NCBI GenBank assembly: GCA_002189035.1
Contig: NEEC01000009.1
Coordinates: 3,038,001 to 3,102,000 of the forward strand
DNA length: 64,000 nt
Source of the DNA: Utricularia gibba
Taxonomy: Eukaryota; Streptophyta; Magnoliopsida; Lamiales; Lentibulariaceae
Direction: 5' to 3'
The notes beneath the pieces were generated by a model, which saw only the letters and a program-made list of their open reading frames with translations, was not told the DNA's origin and searched no databases. Made by a program: the position numbers and the translations under genes. Shown here piece by piece: positions 11,982 through 23,243 of the stretch. Every line of letters starts with the position of its first letter. The first letter of the stretch is position 1.

Positions 11982-13186
11982 ATGCCCAGATGAACTGTAC
12001 ACATACTCCCAGCCTTGGACCAAACAAAATTCTTGAAAAATTGAGTAGCTTCATAACTGCCTCCATGGGCTGTACAAGTTTTGCAGCATCTTCCCTCCAC
12101 TTCAGGTCAGCTACAAGTTAGGGCTGTTTGTCGGGACTCCTAATTTTAAGGTTTGGTACAAATGTTGCAGTCTGATGATACTATGAGCCTCTTTCGTGCA
12201 CTCCAACTAGCAACTAAAAGTCACTTTATATTGAATGTAATAGTTTCTATAAAATTATTTCATATTCAACTTAGTTGACTTCTTTATCAACAAAAATATG
12301 TAGGAATAATTTAGTTTTTATCCAATAATTGATATATTGGAATTTCTGGTTTTCAATCATAAGTAATGACTACAGTTTTGATTATTTTAAGCATGGGATA
12401 CTTTGTCCTTGCCTATTGAATTACCATTCCATGCCCTTAATTACCCTTTTATATGGAATTATGCTCAAAAATTCTTGTTAGAAATGGGGAAGACCAAAGA
12501 CATATTTCTTTTTTTAATTTTTTTATTATTACAGTTATTTATTTTTATCTAGTTATTGTAATTTAAATATATGAAACCAGAATTAATCTCCTAAGTCGTC
12601 CCCTCTTGCGTGTCCGAATTGCCATAGGCTACCGCAATGAACCCTATGTGAAGTTGATGCTCGTGTTTATCCAGATGAAAAACCCCTTATTCTTGAATCA
12701 ATTTTAATTTATGTGTTTTTTGAAAATTAATTCTAATAAAAATAAAATTTTAGGATTCACAAGAGAAAAGAAACTTTTTCAAATTTTTATTTGTTTAGAA
12801 ACATAAATCATATTTTCAAAAAATATTTTAAAAAAAAGTAAAATTTTGTTCCATAGATACGTTTACCGTACAGAAAATCATGACTGGGGGAGGGTGAGAT
12901 TCTATTTGGGGTCCTATGCTTTTGTTCGTATTGCACAATATTTTTAAGTAGAGGAGGTTGGGGTCTCAGGATCGATGCCTGCAACAAATAATATTCAAGT
13001 AAAAAAGTCATCGTGTTTTGTAACAACTCTGGAGAAACTTGGTTTTATAAAAGTGTGTAGTTGGAAGACATCATTGGATCGATCTTCCTTCTTGCCCCGT
13101 CATTGGGGAAAGCAACCTGAGATTATTTGTGTCGAGTAGAGGAGGCCCAGATCGTTGATTTGATTGATCAGCAGGAAATTTGCGGA
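11982..13186. other. BOP1 3' region and AT-rich spacer
   Basis: Tail of BOP1 to about 12240, then AT-rich sequence without a coding signal, then the short promoter and leader of the RING-H2 gene. A small, less AT-rich island near 12590-12680 has no open frame I can identify. Confidence 0.5.
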
Positions 13187-13794
13187 ATGGGGATATTGAT
13201 CTCTCTGTTCGTTCTGTTCTTGGCAGTTATAGTTCTGGTCCTGATTCACATATGTATTGTGAGCAGAACTTTGGGCGGGCAGGGAGAAGGAATGGTGTTT
13301 ATGGTGGACACGAGGAGGAGATTGGGGGTAGAAGCATGACACGTGGCGAAATTGAGAAGCTCCCGAGTTTTCATTTCACCTTGCCAGGGAAGACGTCGAG
13401 TCTGGCGGGGGCGGATTGCGCCGTGTGCCTGGAGAATTTCAGGGCTGGGGAAAAGTGCAGGCTTTTGCCTTCTTGTAATCACAGCTTTCACGCTGAGTGC
13501 GTAGATGCTTGGCTTTTGAGAAGCTCCGTTTGCCCCGTTTGCAGAACGGGGGCTAATCTTCGGAAAGATGGTTTCTTTCCTGATAAAATACTCACCCAGA
13601 GTCGTTCTCTTCCAGTTCAAACCACATCATCTGGAGAAAATGAGGTTGCTATTCAGATACGCGAAGGTGTAAATATGGATGGAAATTCATCCATCACCGA
13701 AGTTGAGAAACTCCCTCCATACCTTTCTGTAAATGAAAAAGAAGCAAGATTTGCCCAATCTAATCCTCTTGGGAAGGGAATGATGATCACTTGA
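13187..13794 (+). CDS. ATL-type RING-H2 E3 ligase with a frame break
   Basis: The ATG at 13187 opens a hydrophobic helix (ISLFVLFLAVIVLVLIHICI), the N-terminal membrane anchor expected of ATL proteins. That frame ends at TGA about 13339. The RING-H2 half lies in another frame to 13794: EIEKLPSFHF, then CAVCLENF...RLLPSCNHSFHAECVDAWL...CPVC, with the full C3H2C3 ligand set. The switch falls around 13270-13285 in TTTGGGCGGGCAGGG, and the total length is one base short of a multiple of three, so one missing G would rejoin the halves. The interval is too short for an intron. If real, the alternative start is the ATG at 13252, giving a RING protein without an anchor. Membrane ubiquitin ligase role inferred from family. 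Confidence 0.75.
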
Positions 13795-14300
13795 CCCGAA
13801 AGGAAGATGGGTTTCTTTTTACTTTGTATTTGATTCCTGGTTCGTATCCAATGGATTGTATGGTGTATGCCGTAATAAATACATGGTTTCTGAGGCAGGG
13901 TTTACTGTACTGATTCCCCGGCCAGAGGCGAAAAGAAAAAGCTTTTTTTGTGGGTTCAGATAGCAAGTTGTGTTTTTCGTCTTCCTAGTTCCTGGCTTTT
14001 CTATATATATCAGATCTGAAGAGTTGAGATCTTCGGGAATATGACGCGAATAAAGCGGCGTACTCCGATGGTTTGCTGCTGAAGACTTGAGGTTGCATTC
14101 ATGGTAATGATACAACACCGCAAACTCCGAGGTCCCAACTTTGCCTTTCCCACTCCTCCCCTGTCATACTCCGCTTTGTAAAGGGAGAGAGTGTCTGAAA
14201 TCCTCCGTTTTCCTCCTGCATTTCCGGGGGGGTTCTGTTTCATGGGTAATCATCAATGTCTGCATCTAATTTCTAATTTTGCGTTCAGGAATCAAGGGCG

Positions 14301-14919
14301 ATGGGAAGCGAGGTTTGTACGAAATTTTCAGGAATCGCAACTGCGGTTGTTAACCACGTCGCCTCCACACGTATCAAGCGCCTGCGGTCTCTGAAACCAC
14401 CCAGTAAAACTAGCACTTGAAGATCTGATGACGATGATGATTTTTTTCGTCAATTGTTACGGTTAAATGGGTTTCCATGATTCAACGATTCCTAGCCGCT
14501 CCATTGTGAAATTTGAAGGTGGTCACACTTCTGAAACTGTGGTTGATGGAAGAGAGCTAGAAATTTCGAATCCCTTTTCTCGATGTGAGCTTCCAGTACC
14601 TTTATTCATGTTTTGGTGTTTTGGGTATCTGCACTGTTTGTTGATTTCCTTTCTTGTACATTACCCCATTCCCATCTGCTTTACCACCCTAGAAGAAGAT
14701 GAAGCTATTTCTGACTTTCTTTTAGCTTATTCATTTTCTCAGTTTAACTTTGCTCTCTTCAGCTGAATGCACCTATTTCTGTTAGCAGATAGCAGGATTC
14801 GGTATCAGCGCAGGGACACTATGACCATGTCCATGCAATGAACCATTCGAAAGGTTTCAACTGTGGATGATAGTGGCAATGCATATGCTGCTGATACCAT
14901 GAACTTGGCACAAAATTAA
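14301..14919 (+). pseudogene. Decayed NHL-repeat protein gene
   Basis: Scattered pieces resemble plant membrane-anchored NHL-domain proteins. From the ATG at 14301 comes a stretch with FSGIATAVVNHV and KRLRSLKPPSKT, closed by a TGA. About 100 bases on, RSIVKFEGGHTSETVVDGRE matches the conserved block before the first NHL repeat. Near 14810-14919 come GHYDHVHAMNHSKG and, after a one-base shift, TVDDSGNAYAADTMNLA, the typical NHL repeat core, ended by TAA at 14917. The expected segments between and after these pieces are missing, and stops and a frame shift separate them. I read it as a truncated relic; a badly split live gene is less likely. Confidence 0.65.
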
Positions 14920-15709
14920 CGAGACCAGTTTAGTGATTATCATCTGCATCAATCATTTTCTCCTCCAGGAACTCGATGTGGACCAGTTTTCCGGCCCCGG
15001 GGACCTTCATGATCTCACTAGAAGACGAACCCCCACCATCTGAAACAAGAGAGCACACCCCAAGAAGAAGCCATGCTCTTACAGTCACGACTGCTCCCAT
15101 CACCAGCGGCACCAACCTTCCAGGCCTCAAACTGACTAACAGTTGCAGAGAGCCAATGATGCACCAAATGAATCATCTTTGGAGCTGTACAAGAGCAAGG
15201 TAGCCGCCGGGTAGCAAAGTCATCAAGGCCGTTGAGTAAAGAGATCTTGATCAGAATGTAAGGTCAAGACATAACTATGTGAAGCTATGGCTAGGTGTAT
15301 TAATTCATTATAACTCACAAGAGTAGATGTTGAATGATAATCCACTTCTTTTCTTATTGCAGTATTGTATTCTGTTTCAGTTCTAGCAAAACCAGTAAAT
15401 CTGTCTTCCATTTTTTATAGTGAAGGTTTTAGCCAAAGCAAAACATAAACACACACTGTGGGAAGTTATCAAGTTCTTAAATGTGCTTCCCTTCCAAGAA
15501 TGACCATGTGGTCACAAAGCCGTCAAACAACAGAAAAAAATCAATCTCAGGGATATCAATGATCATCCTTTTCAGTGTGGCATTCCATTCACAAATCAAT
15601 GTCTTCACCCGGAGCAGCATCCTCTATTTTAACCATATGCTGCGTGAATCCGCCGAGTGTAGTGGCAGCTTCTTAGCCTCTGGATCGCCGGAGTGAAGTT
15701 AGAAACTTG
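14920..15709. other. Intergenic, no supported gene
   Basis: Follows the NHL relic and precedes the 3' end of the minus-strand RING gene. A GC-richer patch at 14980-15200 is open for 66 codons on the minus strand but shows no recognisable domain; it might be a further remnant. Confidence 0.4.
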
Positions 15710-16806
15710 TTAGACTTCTGCTGCTTTGTGCATCCAAGTTAAGTCCAACTTGGGAGAAGTTAGATCATCATCTGTGGTTTCATTGGATCGGGAAGCATAT
15801 TTGCCCTTCTTAGACCATAACCAAATCTTGGAAACAGAATAGCTATCAGTCTTTGTTCCGATGCTTATCTTCTTTCCAGTGTTGCCACCGTCTAAAGAAG
15901 GATCACCAGATTCCAGTGTTTGTATAGTACAGAGTCTCGGGCTTTTTCTTGCAGTATTAGAACTCAAAGCCACCCTGAGATTCGTGTCTCCAACAATATA
16001 CTGATAGGAGCCCATGGAGTAGCATCTTCTGGCATCAAGCCTACTACTGCTACTTCCTTCTTCTTCACCAACTACTGCTTTATCCACCTTCCTAAACTTT
16101 CCGAGCCTAACAGGGAAAACCCCTTCCCTCGCACAATTTCTTCAATTTCAACACGTTTTTGGAATACTGAGAGTCCATTGTCCGTATGGTTTTGGCAGCC
16201 ATCTTCTTCCCTAGATTCTTGGTAATCAAAAATTGGATTTTCCATCGGGAAACCAGCATTGAAAAGAGTACCTCTACAGAGAGGGCAGCTTGAATTAGAT
16301 AGCAGCCAAGTATCAATGCAGCTTATATGAAAAGCGTGGCTACATATAGGCAGTAATCTCAGTTGATCTGTCTCAGTGAACTCACACAGACAAACAGCGC
16401 AATCGAGAGGTTCTTTTGGTCCTTCGATCTCTTTGTATTGAAAGACAGGCAATGCATCTATAAAAGCTTGATCTAAGCCGGAATCATGCAAGTTAAAGAG
16501 CTGCTGGAGCTGTCTTTCGAGAGCATCAGATGTTGATTCATCCATGTTTCTATTAGACTCATGGGATGAAGATGGGTTCTTCATAAGAAATCTAATAAGC
16601 AAGTGAAGAAGACCAGAAATGAAGAAGAGAACAGCTAAGATTACTATGATGAAGAGAACTGCAGGACTAATCCTTGATTCTCGGTGGTAGTTACTCCCAA
16701 AACCATCCAATGAGTGAACTGGCGATGGGCTTATTCCATCTTTTTGATGGCGAATCCATGAAACTTTCAAATGGGCATGTCCAGAATTCCATCTCTGCAC
16801 TTCCAT
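15710..16806 (-). CDS. ATL RING-H2 E3 ligase (ATL46/47 group) with a frame break
   Basis: Reads from ATG 16806. There is one transmembrane helix (AVLFIIVILAVLFFISGLLH), the block ALERQLQQLFNLHDSGLDQ typical of the ATL4x/ATL13 group, a GLD-like motif, and RING-H2 CAVCLCEF...LLPICSHAFHISCIDTWLL...CPLC. The frame then runs into TAG at about 16072, while the family continuation (VFPVRLGKF, then LDARRCYSMGSYQY) is open in another frame to 15710. One missing G in the GGGAAGGGG run near 16125-16130 would join them: the total length is one base short of a multiple of three. The protein would have about 365 residues. Likely a membrane ubiquitin ligase. The break is a sequencing slip or a recent mutation that leaves the RING intact. 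Confidence 0.82.
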
Positions 16807-18179
16807 TTCTGCTTTGGCATAAACAGCACCAACAGAAACAAACTTCTGCTACATCTATTCCCAATCAAAACCGTGTATAAGCCGGCGACCCTCAAAGTCA
16901 AAACAAGCTACAAAAAACTAAATCTTTGACCAAGTTGTCTGAAAGCACCAACACCAGAAAGTGAAGAAGAAACAAGATCGTAGCGAGGAAAAAATAACAG
17001 CTTCTACTCCTTTTCAGTTTCAAAGCCTCAAGAGATTGATTACCGTTTAAAGAAAGGGCAACAATAGTACATCCATCTCGCTCATTCGGAAACATTGCAC
17101 CCAGAGAAACACAAGAATAGTTACTTTAAAGACTGAATCTTTACCCAATCTGATACCAGCTCGCCGTTCACCCAACCCCTCATAGGCGGTCTTGTTCAGA
17201 CAAGAAATATAGCCCTAAACAAGAACCCCTTTCTTGGAATTGTTGCCGAAAAGATGGCAAGAAAAACTGCACAAGCTCCAGACCAATTTGAAACTGAAGA
17301 CATCACATGAATACATAATAGCACCAAAATAGACAGAAAAAGAAACAGTAGATAATCCAGTCCAGTATCACAAGAGTTCTTCAAAACAGAAGTAGGAAGA
17401 AATTGTAGACAAGTGGGGAATGGGGAAAGCACTAGTTTCCAAAGCACCGATAAAGCTGTATGCAACGCCATAACAAAGACAAGGCTTTTAATTTTTTTTA
17501 AAAGAAAAAGAAACGGAAAAGGAAAAGCAAGGAGGGAAAGCGAAAGATTCGGATTTGGGATTTGGATCCCACGCGCCGCCAGTGACCCTCCCTGTAGACA
17601 GTTATCTCTTCTCTTACTTTCGTAAACAACAAACACAAAACTTGACTGCGTTCTTACATCAGGGGGGAAAAAACACTATGTCTGACTTTCGTCTCTGCTC
17701 GACCAGTCGGTCTCACAGTCAGGCAGGCTTGCACCATTCCGCTCACGAGCAGAATCGAGACTACCTTCCCACACCTCCGTTACTCTTAGAACAGCGCACT
17801 CTAGAATGGTTTACTTCGAGGTAAGATTACTCTGAGTTTCAGACTAAAGTTTATTACTTTTTAAATCAAACAACAAATTGATCGACTTATGCATCAATTT
17901 TGTGAAACAGAAAGCACCGGAAGTGAGTTTGCCGGCGTCACTCTTCCGTGTTACTTTCGCCGGAGCCTTCAGTTTGAAGGAACTTTTAAGGCTTGATTGG
18001 GAATATTGGCCGCTTCTTAGGGTTGGGATTTTTAAAGTTTGATCATTTTGAACTTCAGAATTATTATTGTACCATCTTGTGTCCGGTTCTGGGTAAAATC
18101 GCTTCGGCTGTCATGAGAATCTTGGGGAGACAAGTGCTTGAACTAAATACAGGTGTTTAAGAAAAGCAAAGAAATTATG
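16807..18179. other. Leader/promoter of the minus-strand ATL gene and spacer
   Basis: Sequence upstream of the ATL46/47-like gene. It contains several short minus-strand open frames (for example within 16898-17095 and 17196-17636) rich in hydrophobic residues but with no domain I recognise; some may be leader uORFs. No confident gene. Confidence 0.4.
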
Positions 18180-18321
18180 TACTGATGAAGCCTAGATGGT
18201 GGAAGTTCTTGATATTGATCGCTGTCCATATTGAGTCTGCAGAGCAAGTGTACTGATGAAGCCTAGACGGTGAAACTTCTTGATATTGGTCGCCGACAAT
18301 ATTGATTCTGCGGAGCAAGTT
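18180..18321. repeat. 71-bp tandem duplication at the GLR 3' end
   Basis: Two head-to-tail copies, 18180-18250 and 18251-18321, both starting TACTGATGAAGCCTAGA/C and ending AGAGCAAGTGT or GGAGCAAGTTC, diverged at about ten positions. The second copy (minus strand) contains the last coding bases and stop of the GLR gene (RSFTV, stop); the first copy would encode a similar tail (ISRTSTI, stop). It is an unequal duplication of the gene's 3' end. Confidence 0.85.
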
Positions 18322-21300
18322 CAATCTCTTGTGATGGAAAATGCTCCTGTGACTCTGATAGTAACTCTTCCTCCATTTCCATGTCTTCTGTCACATGCAT
18401 GAAATCACCACCTGGTTCAGTGGCGCTGGGAAAGTTTACGCTGAGAGAGTCGTAACTGAACGACCGCCTTAGATCCCGGAAATCCTGGTCTCTCTGAAGG
18501 AAAAGTAGAACTAATTTCATTATTTTCCTCCACATTGTGGAACCAGGATCAGAGCCATTAAGGACGTTCCGATGTTGATATAAGAATGTGATTGTGTAGC
18601 CCACAAGTGACACAACCGCAACACTTCCAACAATCACAAAGAGCCCCCAAAAGCTTTCTAGACCAAGTTTAGTGGAAGACACTGAGGTACTTGAACATTC
18701 TGTAGAATCTCCTAACCAGAAATTTTCAATTCTATTCATTATGTCACTCTCTGTCACATTCAGTATTGCTCTTGACATGTCAGGTACTATCGGAGACCCC
18801 AATGGGAAAGCCTAAAAACAATAATATCATGTAAGTCCTATTGGTGATCAAATATGCTTTACTGAGAAGGTGGAAAGCTAAGATTTTTACTTACAAAGCC
18901 AAAGCCACCTGTTTTGTATATGGGACCAACCATTGTGTATCTTGAGCAGTATTGAGCTAGAAAGCGCTTTAGCTATGGAATTTCATCGAAAGCTGCTGAT
19001 ATGCCACCATTCCCATTTCCTTTTTGAAACAGCTCATGGAGTTCACTTGAGCTGCTATATGGTAGCAACCTTGAGTTATTAAATTGCATGTCTCTAAGAA
19101 ATCCCAATACGAATGATCCATCCTGATAACCAACATATGCATTGCTTTGGATAAGTGTAATAGCATCTGCTACAGAAGGTTGTAGCTGTTGAACCGTCAG
19201 TAAAGAAGATAGACTAGCTGTGTAGCTCTGTGTTAGGATGAGAACTAGAAAGAACCACATGATCAGCAAAGCTCTAGAATAGTTACTCAGTATGCTCTCC
19301 TCTGTAGAGAGAAACGAACAAGTAAGAAGATTTCATAAAACCATTGTATTAAATGCTACTTTAGTGTTAGAACTCACTCTGAGAAAAGACCATGGTGGAG
19401 AATCCAAACCAAAGCATCATTCCCAATTGATTCCAGAAAGGGCCTCTAAATTCATTGTTGATTCTGTGTTCTAGAACCCAAATTATCAACCCTATGAATA
19501 TAAATGAGCACAAACTTGTTATCCAAAGCCGCCAAGAGAGTGGCTTTAGAAACAACCATGCCCTGTTCTTCTTATTTATGTATGGTACAATCATTGAAAT
19601 ACCAGTCTCACTAAAGGTAAGAGTGAAATCTGTCATTTGTGATCTCTTTGCTGTGATTGTCAAATCCCCAACTATTGCATCACATTTCTGTTCATCATGC
19701 AACACCAAAGTTAGCTTTAATGAATTCTTGTTGTTCCCTAAGAAATATTTTTCTTTGTCCTACTGCTGTGAAAGTACTTACCCCACGATATAATTGATCT
19801 ACCATGTCATCATAACTACCGAAGCTGTTGTTTTCCCAAGCAAAAGGGATGTACTCATATGGTAGACCGTATGGTAATTCTCGAATCACTTGCTCAAAAA
19901 CATCAGGACAAAACCCATCTACATGTGTTGAGTTGTCTGAGTTCCACCGCACTCTAACAAACTCATCAAATCCATCTTTTACTGTTACCAGAACTCGTAG
20001 TTTCTTTTCATTTACTGGTATCACCCAACCCTTGGGTGGAGAATATTTGATGCCTGGCCATACAATGGATCCGAAGCTAGTATTTGATGTAGAATATGAA
20101 CTAGAATCGTTATTCAATGAGTTTAGTTGTGTAGCAATTCCATTCTCCTCAGTCCAATATGCCACTTGTTTGACCAACTACATTAACCACCTCATATGCA
20201 GGGGTCATAAGCTGGTGATCAACTAACTTGAAGCTTCCAGCGAGCCCAGTGAAGGTTGTGCTTGACAATTCCTGAACAAGATTCAATCCACCACTAAAGA
20301 CCCAATGCTTTCAAGGTCAGTGGCATTATTTGATATATTTGGCATTAAAAAAGCAGCACCTGCTACGTTAACTGTATTTTCAATAGCCAAGGCTACTGCA
20401 GTTGCAGTGTCATAGGCCAAAAGTCCAAAAATGTTGAGTTCCTGATGGGAAGATGCTCCATTTTTTCCTCGAACCTGATCATTGTACCGTTCTTGAAAGT
20501 TTTCAAGCTCCCTTGTTTGTGGGACGTGAGGTCTTACACCCAAGACTCCTACCATGGAGTTCAATACTGCTGGACTGAGAGAATTCAATTGATTTTCCAT
20601 TGCATCACTTATAATCCATGCATAATCTCCACTCGTCATCCCAAGATGGTGTGCCTTTAAGAAGAAACGAGCTCCAAGATCGCTGGTCAAATGGACGACA
20701 AAAACTCTCGTTTGCATGGCCATCAGTCTGTAAAGCTCGTAAGAGATCTGATCATCTGTTGCTGATGAAGGGAGCGCACTCCTGTAAGGTATGCGCACTC
20801 TGATTTGTTCCAAAGCATCACTTAAGCAAGGAATGATTCCCTGTCCAAACAGATTATCCACAACAACTGGCACAGTTTGCCTCCATCCAAAAGCTTGGAT
20901 TATTGCAGTTATAGCCCTCACTTGTGAGCAATCACTGAAGGAACCTCTGAAGAAGTATTGGATGGATGACAAGTAAAGGCTTGTACCTGTAAATGTCACC
21001 ATGGGGACATGCGCCTCATCTACTAGAGAGGTCACAAAGCCTGCTTCCATTGATGAAGAAGGACCTATGATCGCCTTTACTTGCACATTCTTAAGTAAAT
21101 CCAGAGCTGCATTTTACCAAGGAAACTCAGTCAGCTCCTCAACCTTGGCATCCATACAGACAACCTTCAACTTCATTGCACAAATCTAATCAGAATTATC
21201 TAAAAATTGAAAGGAAAATTCTTTTTTTTCATTTTGTACAGTCATTACCCGCTGCGGCTGCAGAAAGAACATCTCCATGGGAGTCCCGTGGATGGAGCAG

Positions 21301-21501
21301 GACCCTGGTGTTGAAATATGAATGAGTGGCGTAGAAATCTGAGAGCGCCATGGATATGCAGCTCATACCCATCTCCCCTTCGGCAGCCTTCATATCCAGA
21401 ACTACGCCGACGCTCACCGGAACGCTCGACGGCGACACATGTATGGAAAACAGAGGAAAAACCAAATAAAGTGCCCGCAACAGATTAGAAAGCCTCGTCA
21501 T
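18263..21501 (-). pseudogene. Glutamate receptor-like channel gene (GLR, clade 2-like), disrupted
   Basis: Exon 1 (21249-21501) encodes a signal peptide and the start of the amino-terminal domain. From 21106 the second exon carries the ANF-receptor region (VKAIIGPSSSMEAGFV, VVVDNLFGQGIIPCL). Later exons hold the ligand-binding segments (GFCPDVFEQVI), M1 (PLSWRLWITSLCSFIFIGL), pore, M3 (QSYTASLSSLLTVQQLQPSV), and the last exon the S2 end and M4 (GLFVIVGSVAVVSLVGYTI). Three defects interrupt it: a frame shift near 20285-20300, a compensating one near 20160-20175, and a TAG at 18973-18975 in FDEIP-stop-LKRFL, where GLRs usually have a tyrosine. Plant GLRs are ligand-gated cation channels. The frame shifts could be sequencing slips; the stop is a substitution. 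Called a probable pseudogene. Confidence 0.8.
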
Positions 21502-21809
21502 TTCAAAGCCAGAAGAAGCTCACATGCATCACTACATCGATTGGTGAAGTTTTCTGACCTGATTTAAAGTCAGAATTTTCAACCTTCAAACGCAATCTTT
21601 TTCGTTGATTGCTAACATGACCAACGCAATCTTTTTCGTTGGTCGGCTGCTGGATGATGAATAAAGTACAAATATAGAAAATATAATTTACATTTGAAGG
21701 CTTTTGTTTATTGTGATTTAAATCAATCAATATTATAAAAAAAGGATTTGGGTCAAAAATATAATATAATATTAATTAACAAAGTTTAATTAATGAGAGA
21801 AAAGAAAAA
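21502..21809. other. Short spacer between GLR and PUB genes
   Basis: About 300 AT-rich bases between the GLR start and the PUB stop, both on the minus strand. It serves as GLR promoter and PUB 3' region. A near-repeat CGCAATCTTTTTCGTTG occurs at about 21591 and 21625. Confidence 0.5.
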
Positions 21810-23243
21810 TCAGGAGGAAGCATTGAATCCGGAGGAAACATCGAGGAGCTCCTCCCAATTCACTTCTTCTTCATCCTCACCGTCTTCCTTCACCACATCC
21901 AATACTCTCCTAATCATCTCCTTTCCGCGCTCATTCACTGTACTCAGCAAATTCACCATCACTTCTTCAGCTCCGGCGGCCTTCGCCGCCCCCTTAAACC
22001 TCCGGCCGCCGTAGCTCAGGCCATAAACCGCCGAGAGGCAGCTTTTCCTCACCGCCGGTGATGATTGGGTCTTCCCACAACGTAGCAACTCGATGAAACA
22101 CTCCACAGCTCCGGCGTCGAGCATGGCGGCCCTGCCCTCAGGGCTACAAGCCAGATTGCGCAACACCAGCATCACTAGACTTGACATATGGCTGGATTTC
22201 ACCATCGCCAGCAGTGTCTGGGCAGCCCCGAGTTTGGTGAGTTTCACGCGGTTGCTTTCCACTATGGATAGATGGTACAGGGCCAACGCAGAGTCGTGAC
22301 GAGTTGGCGGCGAATCGGAACGCAGTGCTTGGAGAAGAGGAGCTAAAGCCCCTAATACTCCGATGGCCGCTTGGTTCTGATCATCTGTGGATAAACTGAA
22401 CAATGCGCCGGCGGCGTGGTCACGGGACTCGGGGAATCCGTCGTTAAGAACATCGATGAGGGGCTGGATGAACCCAGATCTTACGATTTTCCCCTTGTTC
22501 CGGTTCTCCAAAGAAATGTTAACCAGCACCGCAGTTGCATTCACTTGCAGAGCTTGATGTTTTGAGGCGATTAACGCTTTCACGGCGGAGAGAAGCCTCG
22601 GAGTGCAGAGCGCAGCGCGGATCGATTCTCTGGTTCTCGAGAGTTCCCTCAGCCGAACCAACGCCTCTTTTTGCTTATCAATTGCAGGGTTTTTCAGATC
22701 AGCGATGAGCTCTTCTTCCTCCATCGACAAACCCTCGGCCTCGCTAGACGACGGAGATGAACAGCACGATGGCCAAACCCTAGACTGAGGCGGAGTCGCG
22801 AAACCAGTTGTTGGGGCGGCGAAATCCTCGGAGCTTGGAATCGACACATCGCTGGGCGACTCCACTCTATGCAGCCTGTGAATCAATTTGGACACAATTT
22901 CAACCGCAGTCCCAGAATCAAGGGGTTCCGGGGGACCGACGAGATTCCGGCGGCACCAGTTTCCAATAGCGGCCTTGATCGCTAAATTAGGCACAACAAT
23001 GGAGAAATCTACGACGCCGGCACCGCCAGGCAGAGGAGGATTGAAAGAAAGGGAACTGCAAGCATTAAGTATATCACGCTCAAAGGTGTGGCCAGATGAG
23101 ACAATCACAGGATCCGCCATTATCAAACCGGAAAGCGAGCACCGAAACTCATCCGGTATTCCTTCCGCAACTCCCGGGTCGCGACTGTGAGCCTCCTTGG
23201 ACTTGTGGAAGGAGATCCTCCACCTCTGCTTCTCGTTCCCCAT
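21810..23243 (-). CDS. U-box/ARM-repeat E3 ubiquitin ligase (PUB38-41 type)
   Basis: A single-exon gene of 477 residues from the ATG at 23243 (MGNEKQRWRISFH). The upstream in-frame extension to 23363 lacks family features. The U-box is at about residues 28-105 (IPDEFRCSLSGLIMADPVIV, SGHTFERD, NLAIKAAIGNWC). A serine-rich linker follows, then armadillo repeats from about residue 180 (ALQVNATAVLVNISLEN, RDHAAGALFSLSTDDQN, LVMLVLRNLACSPEGRAAM). The C terminus is acidic. Plant PUB-ARM proteins of this intronless group are cytosolic or nuclear E3 ligases in stress and hormone signalling. No defects seen. Confidence 0.93.
   Translation of the reverse strand: MGNEKQRWRISFHKSKEAHSRDPGVAEGIPDEFRCSLSGLIMADPVIVSSGHTFERDILNACSSLSFNPPLPGGAGVVDFSIVVPNLAIKAAIGNWCRRNLVGPPEPLDSGTAVEIVSKLIHRLHRVESPSDVSIPSSEDFAAPTTGFATPPQSRVWPSCCSSPSSSEAEGLSMEEEELIADLKNPAIDKQKEALVRLRELSRTRESIRAALCTPRLLSAVKALIASKHQALQVNATAVLVNISLENRNKGKIVRSGFIQPLIDVLNDGFPESRDHAAGALFSLSTDDQNQAAIGVLGALAPLLQALRSDSPPTRHDSALALYHLSIVESNRVKLTKLGAAQTLLAMVKSSHMSSLVMLVLRNLACSPEGRAAMLDAGAVECFIELLRCGKTQSSPAVRKSCLSAVYGLSYGGRRFKGAAKAAGAEEVMVNLLSTVNERGKEMIRRVLDVVKEDGEDEEEVNWEELLDVSSGFNASS

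Noticed and set aside
13270-13340. An intron as the explanation of the frame switch in the first ATL gene
   Set aside because: The available GT...AG pairs are under ~30 bases apart, far below plant intron length; a missing base fits better. The same argument applies to the breaks near 49495 and 59322.
14930-15130. 66-codon minus-strand frame with a hydrophobic stretch
   Set aside because: No family recognised and no supporting exons; possibly residue of a decayed gene but not supportable.
17196-17636. 146-codon minus-strand open frame
   Set aside because: Low-complexity hydrophobic and serine-rich product, no domain, and it lies in the probable leader/promoter of the ATL gene.
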